From Fusobacterium sp. DD2 (GTDB lineage: Bacteria > Fusobacteriota > Fusobacteriia > Fusobacteriales > Fusobacteriaceae): a stretch of 52,322 bases of DNA. Positions 41,814 to 50,677 of the stretch are shown one piece after another. Below the pieces are notes generated by a model. The model was not told the DNA's origin, searched no databases, and saw only the letters and a program-made list of their open reading frames with translations. The stretch spans positions 1 through 52,322 of the forward strand of contig NZ_JADRHM010000008.1 of assembly GCF_018205345.1 (NCBI RefSeq), given 5' to 3'. The position numbers and the translations under genes are program-made. Position 1 is the first letter of the stretch; every line of letters begins with the position of its first letter.

Positions 41814-42236
41814 CTATTTATCATCAAGATTTTGAAATCTTTCCATTAATATATCATCTGTTTTGGTATGATGAATTTTAGCAAGTTTGGCAACTTCCAA
41901 ATTTACATCTTTAAGTTTTTCATATGATTTATAACTGTGGTCTTCTAAAGTTTTATCTCCAATCAGGACTTTTTTCATTCTTCTAATCAACCCTGGAGAC
42001 TCTTTTCCACAATCATGAAGCAAGGCAAGCTTTTTATAGATATCCTTACCACCTAAAATATCATCACTACATACCATTTTGTATAATCTAAAAGAGTGAA
42101 TTTTTTCATATTCACTCATCTTCTGAAATATCTCAAACTCACTGGCTGACAATATCTTTCTTACTTCTTTATCATTCTCTTTTTTATATCTTCCAAAAAT
42201 AAAACGTAATCCCTGTTTAATCCTGGCTACAATCAT
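41814..42236 (-). CDS. HD-domain phosphohydrolase
   Basis: 140-residue small HD protein. Metal motif pieces are H in KIHSFRLYKMV, the HD pair in ALLHDCGKES, and KIHHTKTDD. A basic N-terminus (IKQGLRFIFGRYKKE) could bind nucleic acid or membrane. The start overlaps the truA-like stop by 4 bp, so translation is coupled. Nucleotide or cyclic-nucleotide substrates are typical for the fold; the one used here is unknown. Confidence 0.85.
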   Translation of the reverse strand: MIVARIKQGLRFIFGRYKKENDKEVRKILSASEFEIFQKMSEYEKIHSFRLYKMVCSDDILGGKDIYKKLALLHDCGKESPGLIRRMKKVLIGDKTLEDHSYKSYEKLKDVNLEVAKLAKIHHTKTDDILMERFQNLDDK

Positions 42237-43081
42237 AACTCTCTCACTACTATATTTCCATATATTTTCTTTAGTGCCTTTATATTCTTACCGTTTTTTC
42301 CAATAACTTCCCCTTTTTTACTCTTTTCTACATAAAATATATAAAGAGCACCATCTGAAGTTTTTTCCACTCTTTCAACACCTTGAATATCAACACTATC
42401 CATATCTTCAAATATCATATTTTGAAGTTCAGTTGAAAGTTTTATCTTATTAAGAGTAAGGTATTTTCCCTCAAGAGGTACCTTTTCTCCTGTAAGTATA
42501 TATCCTGACATTATTCTTACCTGTTTTGGCATAAAAGAATCTCCAGCAAAGAAAAGTTTCCCATTTTTATAACTTATCTCTACCTCTCTTATATGCTCCT
42601 TAAGCTCTAAGCCTTTTTTATCTGTAAACTCACTTACATCATATTTTCCACTTAGATCTTCACAGATTTTTACAATCTCTTCCTCGGTTCTTTTTATCTT
42701 TTTCTGAGGGTATCTATAAATATATTCTCTACCTGCAATAAGCTCTGGAAATGCAAGATTTGGAAAAGTTTTTTTCACCATGGTAATCTTCATATTTGCA
42801 GAATTTTCATTAAATCTATCTTTTATCTTCTCTATATTTCCCATAAAATTACTGCTCACATAAAGGATGTTTTCATTGGCACTTACCTTAGCATCTGTAC
42901 GCCCTGCCTGTTGTATTCCCTTTGCCCATGAGAATCCAAGCTCCTCCATTATGTTTCTAAAAGTCCCTTTTACAGTAGTTTTATCTTTCATTTCATCAAA
43001 AGCCTGAAACTTAGTTCCATCATATGTTATGTAAAACATATAACCTGTTTTTTTGCTTTTTTCTATGGTTCTTATATCCAT
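42233..43081 (-). CDS. TruA-like pseudouridine synthase with C-terminal KH motif
   Basis: 282 residues. The TruA fold is recognised by ITYDGTKFQAFD near the N-terminus and the catalytic AGRTDAKVSA (D63). FYVxRYP-like REYIYRYPQKK and the FxPKQVRIMSGYIL region are also present. The family Trp of GWQ is replaced (FQAF), so it is divergent. The last 25 residues contain GEVIGKNGKNIKALKKIYG, a KH-domain GxxG loop as in NusA or PNPase, not part of ordinary TruA. It would be a TruA paralogue with an added RNA-binding tail. First gene of a long minus operon, with an extended -10 promoter at 43111-43119. Confidence 0.82.
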   Translation of the reverse strand: MDIRTIEKSKKTGYMFYITYDGTKFQAFDEMKDKTTVKGTFRNIMEELGFSWAKGIQQAGRTDAKVSANENILYVSSNFMGNIEKIKDRFNENSANMKITMVKKTFPNLAFPELIAGREYIYRYPQKKIKRTEEEIVKICEDLSGKYDVSEFTDKKGLELKEHIREVEISYKNGKLFFAGDSFMPKQVRIMSGYILTGEKVPLEGKYLTLNKIKLSTELQNMIFEDMDSVDIQGVERVEKTSDGALYIFYVEKSKKGEVIGKNGKNIKALKKIYGNIVVREL

Positions 43082-43110
43082 CTAATTCTCCTATCATTTA
43101 ATTCCATGAT

Positions 43111-43119
43111 ATTATACCA
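43111..43119 (-). promoter_or_regulatory. Extended -10 promoter of the truA-like-to-kdsD operon
   Basis: TGGTATAAT on the minus strand (extended -10 TGn), 30 bp before the start codon. No clear -35, as is usual for extended -10 promoters. Confidence 0.5.
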
Positions 43120-43153
43120 TATATTTTTAAAACTTTCCCTTTTTAATCATCTA

Positions 43154-43930
43154 TTAGTTCCAACTTTCTTCCACTGGTCTTCCATTTTTATACTCAATTA
43201 CAGTATCAAGTTCTCCATTTTCTCTATATTTTTTCCATACTCCATCTTTTACCCAGTTTTTATACTGTCCCTCTTCAAGAACATGACCATTTTCCCAGTA
43301 ATATTTCCATTTTCCATTACCATCTTTAAAATCATCATGATGAAGTATTTTTCCATCTTTTCCATAGGCAGTTATTCCCATAACTTTACTATTTTTATAC
43401 TCAACTATGGACTTTATAGCTCCATTTTCATAGTAAGCCTTTTGTTCTCCTTCAATCTTATTATTTTTATAATACTCCTGAAGAACAATATTTCCATTTT
43501 GAGAATACCATGTTTTTGGTCCATCTAATACACCATTTACAAAAGTTTCAGCGTATTCTATAAAATCTCCAAGGAAAAGTGCAAAAGTCCCTGTGTATGG
43601 AGTTGTTTCATCATTTGCATAAACCACTCCTCCTATAACTCTTTTTTGAGCAAGGTCAATTACCCTTCCATCTATTTTATCCTTTGTCATAACAGTAGTC
43701 TTCTCTTCTGCTTTTTTTGCTATATTTTCACTACTTCCAATTACCTGTTTGTTTTCTATTTTTGCAGCACTATTCATAAGAGGTTTTGGCTCAACTTTTT
43801 TTACTGCATTTGGTTTAATCTGTGCATTGATCATTATTCTTTCTTCTAATGGAGCTACCTCTTTAAATTCCTCTCCATATACTAAAGAACAACTAGCAAT
43901 AGCCAATAATAATATTGCTAATTTTTTCAC
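43154..43930 (-). CDS. Exported MORN-repeat (YwqK-like) protein
   Basis: 258-residue protein from the chosen GTG start (AAGGGGG upstream), beginning VKKLAILLLAIASCSLVYG. This may be a lipoprotein signal (IASC) or a signal-peptidase I site after VYG. A low-complexity linker is followed by five or six MORN-type repeats in the second half (GPKTWYSQNGNIV, GEQKAYYENGAIK, GKWKYYWENGHVLEEG, GVWKKYRENGEL). Such proteins are often labelled YwqK antitoxins, but an exported form without a toxin neighbour does not support that. A hairpin terminator sits right before its ribosome binding site. Confidence 0.85.
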   Translation of the reverse strand: MKKLAILLLAIASCSLVYGEEFKEVAPLEERIMINAQIKPNAVKKVEPKPLMNSAAKIENKQVIGSSENIAKKAEEKTTVMTKDKIDGRVIDLAQKRVIGGVVYANDETTPYTGTFALFLGDFIEYAETFVNGVLDGPKTWYSQNGNIVLQEYYKNNKIEGEQKAYYENGAIKSIVEYKNSKVMGITAYGKDGKILHHDDFKDGNGKWKYYWENGHVLEEGQYKNWVKDGVWKKYRENGELDTVIEYKNGRPVEESWN

Positions 43931-43946
43931 TGTTATCCCCCTTAAT

Positions 43947-43994
43947 AAAAGTTTAGTCTTTCCTCTCCGAAATATCAGATTAGAAAGACTAAAC
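43947..43994 (-). terminator. guaB terminator just before the MORN gene
   Basis: Perfect 12-bp stem (43983-43994 with 43951-43962) and TTTTATT on the minus strand, only 17 bp before the MORN GTG. It ends guaB or attenuates read-through into the MORN gene. Confidence 0.8.
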
Positions 43995-44017
43995 AAACAA
44001 TTTATAATATAATTTTA

Positions 44018-45475
<1,458 letters not shown>

Positions 45476-45606
45476 TCACTCCTTTTAAAAATACATATTA
45501 TACAATAAAATTTCTAAACGAAATTTTTCCTACAGATTAATTTTTATTTGAAATATTATATCACAAAATTTGAAAAAAGAGTATAGTAATTTTTTCTAAC
45601 TGTCAA

Positions 45607-46422
45607 TTATTTAGAATATATGTCAATTTTTTGATATGGAATTTCAATGTTGTTCTTATCGAACTCTTCTTTTACGATTTCCATAAAATCAAATTTTGTA
45701 GTCCAGTAATCTTCCTTTTTAACCCAAACTCTGAATATGAAATCAAGTGAACTTGCATTCTGAACACTTAATCTTATATTAAATGGTTTCTCTTTTATAA
45801 CTGCTGGATGATTTGATGCAATTTCATTTAATAATTTCTTAACTTTATCTATTGGTGTATCATAAGATACTGAAAACATAAGGTCCAGTCTTCTTGTTGG
45901 ATTTCTAGATACGTTAATAATAGAGTTATTAGCAAGCTGACTGTTTGGTACTACTACCATTCTATTGTCAGGTGTTACAAGTGTTGTATATAGAATCTGA
46001 ATCTTATCAACAGTTCCCTCTACACTTCCACTTACAATATACTCATCTTTAACAAATGGTTTGAAGAAAAGGATTAATACCCCTCCTGCCAGATTAGACA
46101 AACTTCCTTGAAGTGCTAAACCAACAGCTAAACCTGCAGTACCTAATACTGTAATTAAAGATGTAGCTTTAATTCCTGCTATTCCTATTATGATAAAAAA
46201 CAATACTATATATAGTAATGTTGTAACAATTGAAGTTGTGAAACTTTCTAAAAGTGGATCCACATTCTTCTTCTTTAAAATTGATTTGTATGTGTGCAAA
46301 ATAAGCTTTGATAATTTTGGCCAGATAATAAGTACAACTATCACTGCTATTATTCTACCAATTATTCCAGGTAAATAGTTAGCTAATTTTGCAATAAAAT
46401 CTGCTGTCATTAAATTTAACAT
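45607..46422 (-). CDS. mscS: Small-conductance mechanosensitive channel (MscS family)
   Basis: 271-residue inner-membrane channel that opens on osmotic downshock. Three N-terminal membrane helices are visible (about 12-35, 58-80, 85-110). The third is the Gly/Ala-rich pore helix (TAGLAVGLALQGSLSNLAGGVLIL). The cytoplasmic beta domain has VSGSVEGTVDKIQILYTTL and PNSQLANNSIINVS. A canonical promoter lies at 46475-46503. Confidence 0.95.
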   Translation of the reverse strand: MLNLMTADFIAKLANYLPGIIGRIIAVIVVLIIWPKLSKLILHTYKSILKKKNVDPLLESFTTSIVTTLLYIVLFFIIIGIAGIKATSLITVLGTAGLAVGLALQGSLSNLAGGVLILFFKPFVKDEYIVSGSVEGTVDKIQILYTTLVTPDNRMVVVPNSQLANNSIINVSRNPTRRLDLMFSVSYDTPIDKVKKLLNEIASNHPAVIKEKPFNIRLSVQNASSLDFIFRVWVKKEDYWTTKFDFMEIVKEEFDKNNIEIPYQKIDIYSK

Positions 46423-46474
46423 TGTGTTCTCTCTCCTTAATTTAAATATAGTTTTTTCCTTTTAGTGTTTATAT

Positions 46475-46503
46475 ATTATATATGTTTTAAGAGGTTTTAT
46501 CAA
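46475..46503 (-). promoter_or_regulatory. Promoter of mscS
   Basis: Minus strand TTGATA (46498-46503), 17-base spacer, TATAAT (46475-46480). Confidence 0.7.
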
Positions 46504-46590
46504 GTTCTTACACCTTTTATTTTAGATTTTTTTTGCTAAATATTATATAATATAGGAAGTAGAATAATATATTTTAATGGGAGGAAAAAT

Positions 46591-47217
46591 ATGTATACTT
46601 GCGATTCTTGTACCAAAATATCTTGTAAAAAAGGGGACCTTGATAACTTACCATCAAACTGTCCGTGTAGAGAAACTGAAAAAATAGAAAATATAAAAGA
46701 ACTTTACCATGATCCAGAAGATATGAAAATAGCACATAACTCTGCTCTTGTTGAAGCTGAAGGTTACTGTCAACTAACAAGAATACAGGAAATTATACTA
46801 TTTGCTAAAAAATGTGAATATAAAAAAATAGGACTTGCTTTCTGTGTTGGTTTGATAAAAGAGGCTAAAATATTTGCTGATATCTTACGTCACCATGGCT
46901 TTGAAATTGAATCAATTATCTGTAAAAATGGTGCTATTCCAAAAGCTGAAATCAATATTTCAAGAGATGAACAGGTTCGTCCATATTGTGAATTTGAAGG
47001 AATGTGTAATCCAATAGGACAGGCAAAACTTTTAAATGATAAAAATACTGACCTGAATATTATTTTAGGTCTTTGTGTTGGCCATGATTCTCTATTTATT
47101 AAATATTCTAAAGCACCTGTTACAGTTTTTGCTGTTAAAGACAGAGTATTAGGACATAATCCAATGGCTGCACTATATACTGCTCACTCTTACTACAACA
47201 AAAAATTATATGATTAA
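46591..47217 (+). CDS. DUF1847 Cys-rich metal-binding protein
   Basis: 208-residue protein with a Cys-rich N-terminus (CDSCTKISCKKG and CPCRE) followed by an alpha/beta domain. The family hallmarks GLAFCVGLIKEA and GLCVGHDSLF are visible, with further Cys in the second half (CEFEGMCNP). DUF1847 proteins are found in anaerobes and are thought to bind metal; activity unknown. GGGAGG lies before the ATG, and a TATAAT box at 46546-46551 serves as -10 with a poor -35. The 66-residue gene follows 12 bp later. Confidence 0.9.
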   Translation: MYTCDSCTKISCKKGDLDNLPSNCPCRETEKIENIKELYHDPEDMKIAHNSALVEAEGYCQLTRIQEIILFAKKCEYKKIGLAFCVGLIKEAKIFADILRHHGFEIESIICKNGAIPKAEINISRDEQVRPYCEFEGMCNPIGQAKLLNDKNTDLNIILGLCVGHDSLFIKYSKAPVTVFAVKDRVLGHNPMAALYTAHSYYNKKLYD

Positions 47218-47229
47218 TGGAGGAAAAAT

Positions 47230-47430
47230 ATGGAAATGGAAATAAAAGAAAATTCTTTATGGATAAATAAGAAAAATGGAAATCAATATCAGGTTGTAAA
47301 AGAAGCTATTGATTGTACTAACGAAAGAGATGGATTGATAGTGGTAGTTTATACTGCTGAAAAAGCACCTGGAAAACTTTTTGTAAGAGAAAAAAATGAA
47401 TTTTTGGTAAAATTTCTTTCGAAAAAATAG
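47230..47430 (+). CDS. Small DUF1653-like protein
   Basis: 66-residue protein starting MEMEIKENSLWINKKNGNQYQVV. The pattern of a short beta domain ending FVREKNEFLVKFL recalls DUF1653-type proteins (expected opening on a ligand-like KNG/Y motif and closing VRxxxxFxxxF). Similarity is weak, so the family is tentative. GGAGG precedes the ATG, and it is cotranscribed with the DUF1847 gene. Confidence 0.65.
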   Translation: MEMEIKENSLWINKKNGNQYQVVKEAIDCTNERDGLIVVVYTAEKAPGKLFVREKNEFLVKFLSKK

Positions 47431-47468
47431 GAATTAATAAACATATACTGAAAAAATCAACTTTATAA

Positions 47469-47497
47469 TTGAAGTAAATTTGGAATGATGTTAAAAT
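47469..47497 (+). promoter_or_regulatory. Promoter of pepA
   Basis: TTGAAG (47469-47474), 17-base spacer, TAAAAT (47492-47497), 34 bp before the ATG. Confidence 0.6.
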
Positions 47498-47530
47498 TTT
47501 TCTATATAGAATAATTAAAGGAGGGTTTAT

Positions 47531-48958
47531 ATGAATTTTAAATGTGTAAAGAAAATTGATGGTCAATATGATAAAATTGTTATTTTTACTGATTCTACCA
47601 AATTAGTTCTTCCAGATTATTTCAGTAAAGAGAGTCAAAAAAATATAAAAACTTTAATATCTAAGGAGGAATTCCTGCCAGAAGAGAGTAAAAAGGTTGA
47701 ACTTAACTTAGTTGATGGGGACTCTGTTATTAACCTTATTATATCTTGGCTTGGAGATCCTAAAAAACTTGATGCTAAAAATTTAAGAGAGCATATCTAT
47801 GATACTCTTAAAAATATAACTGGTAAGGTTCTTGTAGCTTTTGAAGACCCAGAATTTGATAACCCTGGGGTAATAGCTGAAGTAGTAGAACATATAAACT
47901 ACAAATTTGATAAATATCTTTCTAAGAAAAAGGATAAATTTTTACAGGTTGAATATCTTACTGAAAAAAGAGTTCCAAAACTTCTAGAAGGGTATGAGCT
48001 TGCTAAAATATCAAATATAGTAAAAGACTTGATAAATGAGCAGTCAGAAGTTATGACTCCTCATGCTCTTGCTATGAAAGCTCAGGAATTAGGTAAAGAG
48101 TTTGGATTTGAAGTTGAAATTTTAGATGAACACAACGCTTATGATCTTGGAATGCACTCATATCTTTCTGTTGCCAGAGCTGCTCATCACAGACCTTATG
48201 TAATTGTTATGAGATACTTCGGAGATGAAAAACATGAATATAAATATGGTCTTGTAGGAAAAGGACTTACTTATGATACTGGAGGACTTTCACTTAAACC
48301 AACAGCAAGTATGCTTGGAATGAAAGAAGATATGGGTGGAGCTGCTACTATGATAGGAGCAATGTGCTCTGTTGCTAAGATGAAACTTAAGAAAAATGTA
48401 GTGTGTGTAGTTGCTGCATGTGAAAACTCAATAGGTCCAAATGCCTATAGACCTGGAGATATTGTAAATACAATGAATGGTAAAACAGTGGAAGTTACAA
48501 ATACTGATGCTGAAGGAAGACTTACTCTGATTGATGCTCTTACATATATTATTAGAAATGAAAAAGTAGATGAAGTAATAGATGCTGCTACTCTTACTGG
48601 TGCAATTATGGTGGCACTTGGAGAGGATGTAACTGGAGTCTTTTCAAATGATGATAAAGCTGCCAAAAAACTTATTAAAGCTAGTGAAAACTGGAATGAA
48701 TTTTTCTGGCAAATGCCTATGTTTGACTCATTTAAAAGATATCTTAAATCTGATATTGCAGATCTTCAAAATACCGGTTCAAGATTTGGTGGTTCTGTAA
48801 ATGCAGCGAAATTCTTAGAAGAGTTTGTTGAAGGAAAAAGATGGATTCACCTGGATATAGCTGGAACAGTATTTTCTCACAACAGTGGAAACCCTTACTA
48901 TGAAAAAGGGCCTACTGGACAGGTATTTAGAACAATCTATTCTTATATTAAAGATTAA
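47531..48958 (+). CDS. pepA: M17 leucyl aminopeptidase
   Basis: Cytosolic two-metal aminopeptidase of 475 residues. The N-terminal regulatory domain (1-160) is divergent. The catalytic domain has GKGLTYDTGGLSLKP (metal Lys and Asp), MKEDMGGAA, and NTDAEGRLTLIDAL (metal Asp and Glu). AATLTGAIM and the terminal HLDIAGT complete it. An AAAGGAGGG ribosome binding site is present. It ends at a shared bidirectional terminator. Confidence 0.95.
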   Translation: MNFKCVKKIDGQYDKIVIFTDSTKLVLPDYFSKESQKNIKTLISKEEFLPEESKKVELNLVDGDSVINLIISWLGDPKKLDAKNLREHIYDTLKNITGKVLVAFEDPEFDNPGVIAEVVEHINYKFDKYLSKKKDKFLQVEYLTEKRVPKLLEGYELAKISNIVKDLINEQSEVMTPHALAMKAQELGKEFGFEVEILDEHNAYDLGMHSYLSVARAAHHRPYVIVMRYFGDEKHEYKYGLVGKGLTYDTGGLSLKPTASMLGMKEDMGGAATMIGAMCSVAKMKLKKNVVCVVAACENSIGPNAYRPGDIVNTMNGKTVEVTNTDAEGRLTLIDALTYIIRNEKVDEVIDAATLTGAIMVALGEDVTGVFSNDDKAAKKLIKASENWNEFFWQMPMFDSFKRYLKSDIADLQNTGSRFGGSVNAAKFLEEFVEGKRWIHLDIAGTVFSHNSGNPYYEKGPTGQVFRTIYSYIKD

Positions 48959-48965
48959 TAGAATT

Positions 48966-48997
48966 AAAGCTCCTGAAAATTTTCAGGAGCTTTTTTT
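48966..48997. terminator. Bidirectional terminator between pepA and the thioredoxin-like gene
   Basis: Perfect palindrome with 14-base half-sites (48966-48979 and 48980-48993), core stem AGCTCCTG, T run on the plus strand and A-rich flank for the minus strand. It serves two convergent genes. Confidence 0.85.
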
Positions 48998-49002
48998 ATT
49001 AA

Positions 49003-49326
49003 CTATTCTTCCACTTCAGATTGAAGCTGTTCTATTCTATATTCCAACTCTTTAAAATCTATAAAATGTACCTGTCTATGATACTCTTTCTCTTTAAAGA
49101 ATAAAAGTACTGCTGGAACACTAAATAGGCTAAACTGTCCAGCTACCATAGGCATATTAGTAACATTTACATGATAGGCAGGAATATTCTTTTTTTTAGC
49201 CACTGCATCTACTCTGGGCAGATCTGCATGACATACACTGCAAAAATCGTTAGTTATAAAAATAACTACTCTTTTTTCTTTTTCAAGAACTGCTTTTAAC
49301 TCTTCATAACTTTTTAATTCTTTCAT
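49003..49326 (-). CDS. Thioredoxin-like protein
   Basis: 107-residue thioredoxin-fold protein with redox motif CSVC (C29 and C32, DFCSVCHADLP) and cis-Pro in FSVPAVLLF. It has no signal peptide, so it is cytosolic. The CxxC is not the usual CGPC, so it may be a specialised reductase or a thiol sensor. It faces pepA and is the last host-type gene before the prophage end. Confidence 0.9.
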   Translation of the reverse strand: MKELKSYEELKAVLEKEKRVVIFITNDFCSVCHADLPRVDAVAKKKNIPAYHVNVTNMPMVAGQFSLFSVPAVLLFFKEKEYHRQVHFIDFKELEYRIEQLQSEVEE

Positions 49327-49445
49327 ATCATTCTCCCATTTAATATAGATAATATTTATATTAGATTATATCATACTACCACTATTATCCTGTCTAAACT
49401 TGAAATAGTCAATTTTATTTTCAATATTTTTATAACAAAAAATTA

Positions 49446-49476
49446 AAAAAGCCGGTAACTTAGTTATCGGCTTTTT
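49446..49476. terminator. Orphan terminator hairpin
   Basis: 15-bp stem (49446-49460 with 49462-49476, one G-U pair) with A and T runs on each side. No annotated gene ends here in either direction. Confidence 0.75.
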
Positions 49477-49637
49477 CTACTATATAAAACATCTTGGGGA
49501 AAGATTTTGGCGCTCCTCAAATGCTTGAATTTACTGGGGTCTAATGCAAATGGTAATCTTACGGTAGTCTTACGACAGCATATATACGGAGCATATAAGC
49601 GCCAATTTATCTTAAAAAATTTATAATTTTATTTGAC

Positions 49638-49654
49638 TTTATCGGTGCGATAAA
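49638..49654. promoter_or_regulatory. Operator-like palindrome before the prophage-edge gene pair
   Basis: TTTATCGgtgCGATAAA, 7-bp arms, between a TATAAT box (49622-49627) and the ribosome binding site of the 49670 gene. It could be bound by the AbrB-like protein encoded downstream; inference. Confidence 0.45.
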
Positions 49655-49669
49655 AAGGGAGTGAGATAT

Positions 49670-49972
49670 ATGGAATTAAAAACATTAAGATTTATCTGCA
49701 AAAGAGGAAATTTGGAAAGTGCAAAGAAAGATATAAAAAAATATGGAGAATCAAGACAAGTAATAATAACTAAAAATATAAAACTTACAAAAGCTCAATT
49801 TAATCACTTCACTGATAACTTATTTGCTGAATACGATTTTCTTAAAGATTCATGTGAATATATAGAAGATTTTAACGCATACACAGCTGTATCTGTAACT
49901 GATGGAGCACATAAAGTAGTAGTGGAAACACAGGGATACAACTACCCAAGATACATATCAATAGTCAAATAG
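49670..49972 (+). CDS. Hypothetical prophage-edge protein
   Basis: Unrecognised 100-residue soluble protein starting MELKTLRFICKRGNLESAKK (GGGAGTGAG upstream; a GTG three codons earlier is less likely). It is mixed alpha/beta with no Cys cluster or membrane span; the ending GYNYPRYISIVK is aromatic-rich. It is paired with the AbrB-like gene 10 bp downstream and transcribed against the lysis genes, the position of an accessory (moron) unit. Function unknown. Confidence 0.75.
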   Translation: MELKTLRFICKRGNLESAKKDIKKYGESRQVIITKNIKLTKAQFNHFTDNLFAEYDFLKDSCEYIEDFNAYTAVSVTDGAHKVVVETQGYNYPRYISIVK

Positions 49973-49982
49973 GAGGAGTAAA

Positions 49983-50198
49983 ATGGAGAAAAGAACCCTT
50001 AGAATAATGTTCAGTAAGAATGGTAAAGGTGCAGTAAGCTATAGAATCAACTTACCAACGCCATGGATTAATGACTTAGGAGTAACAGAAGATTCTAGAG
50101 AAGTAAACGTCTATAAACTAGACGACCAAATAATAATAATATCAAAAGAAAAAATACAGAAGCTGGAGAATACACGCCCTTTTCTCTTATTCATATGA
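49983..50198 (+). CDS. AbrB/MazE-like DNA-binding protein
   Basis: 71-residue protein whose SKNGKGAVSYRINLPTPWINDLGV and NVYKLDDQIIISK-like core matches swapped-hairpin AbrB/SpoVT/MazE folds (beta strands around RINLP, then LGV, then a closing strand). Such proteins are transcription regulators or antitoxins. No toxin is adjacent unless the 100-residue gene is one. The stop is 1 bp from the stop of the convergent holin gene, with no terminator between them. Confidence 0.75.
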   Translation: MEKRTLRIMFSKNGKGAVSYRINLPTPWINDLGVTEDSREVNVYKLDDQIIIISKEKIQKLENTRPFLLFI

Positions 50199-50199
50199 A

Positions 50200-50661
50200 C
50201 TATTTTTTATCTTCCTTCTTATCTCTTATCTGTTCAAATCTCTTTTCCAGTTGTCTCCTAAAACATTCTGGAATTGGTATACCTGCTATTATTGCATTTT
50301 CTATAATACTTATAACCTCATTCCCTATAAAAATACAAGTAATTATATTCTTGAATTGGATTGGACCCCTCAACACTTCATCAGCTTTCCATACTGCAGT
50401 AAGCACCAACACCATCATTACCTTTTTTAGGGCTCCCTTGATACCTACACGGGAGTTCGTCTTTTCTGTTATAACACTCTTTATTATTCCGGATATATAA
50501 TCCGTTAGCATGACTATCGCCAGTGTTGCTACAAGCTCATCACGGCCTCCCGTAACATAAAAAATTAATGTTAGAATACCTCCAAGTACTAAATTGAATA
50601 CGTTAAATATTATTTTCCCTATTTCTTTTCCAAGTTCTATAATTTGATTAAGTTCATCCAC
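50200..50661 (-). CDS. Phage holin (holin_4 family)
   Basis: 153-residue membrane protein with about three hydrophobic spans (19-37, 44-62, 80-96) and the family motif TDYISGIIKSV, followed by GIKGALKKVMM. The basic C-terminus (RRQLEKRFEQIRDKKEDKK) is usual for class II-like holins. It would control release of the endolysin. It lies last in the minus-strand lysis cluster, after the LLH-like gene and the amidase. Confidence 0.88.
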   Translation of the reverse strand: MDELNQIIELGKEIGKIIFNVFNLVLGGILTLIFYVTGGRDELVATLAIVMLTDYISGIIKSVITEKTNSRVGIKGALKKVMMVLVLTAVWKADEVLRGPIQFKNIITCIFIGNEVISIIENAIIAGIPIPECFRRQLEKRFEQIRDKKEDKK

Positions 50662-50677
50662 GGCTGCCTCCTTTGAT

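Larger units (their letters stand above)
49327..49669. other. Host-prophage boundary region without a complete gene
   Basis: 343 bp. It holds an A/T-rich stretch upstream of the thioredoxin gene, an orphan terminator hairpin (49446-49476), and a GC-richer block (49507-49605) closed by TTGGCGCT/AGCGCCAA. The block contains a tandem 11-mer (49553-49574). A TATAAT box (49622-49627) and a palindrome TTTATCGgtgCGATAAA (49638-49654) lie before the small plus-strand gene. One of the prophage attachment sites probably lies here; the other is outside the window. Confidence 0.6.

Noticed and set aside
43154-43930. MORN protein as an antitoxin of a toxin-antitoxin pair
   Set aside because: It is exported and has no candidate toxin beside it; the antitoxin label comes only from loosely named relatives.
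49480-49620. Short open frames in the boundary block as genes
   Set aside because: Frames on both strands lack start codons with ribosome sites and resemble no protein I recognise; treated as structured non-coding DNA or a remnant.
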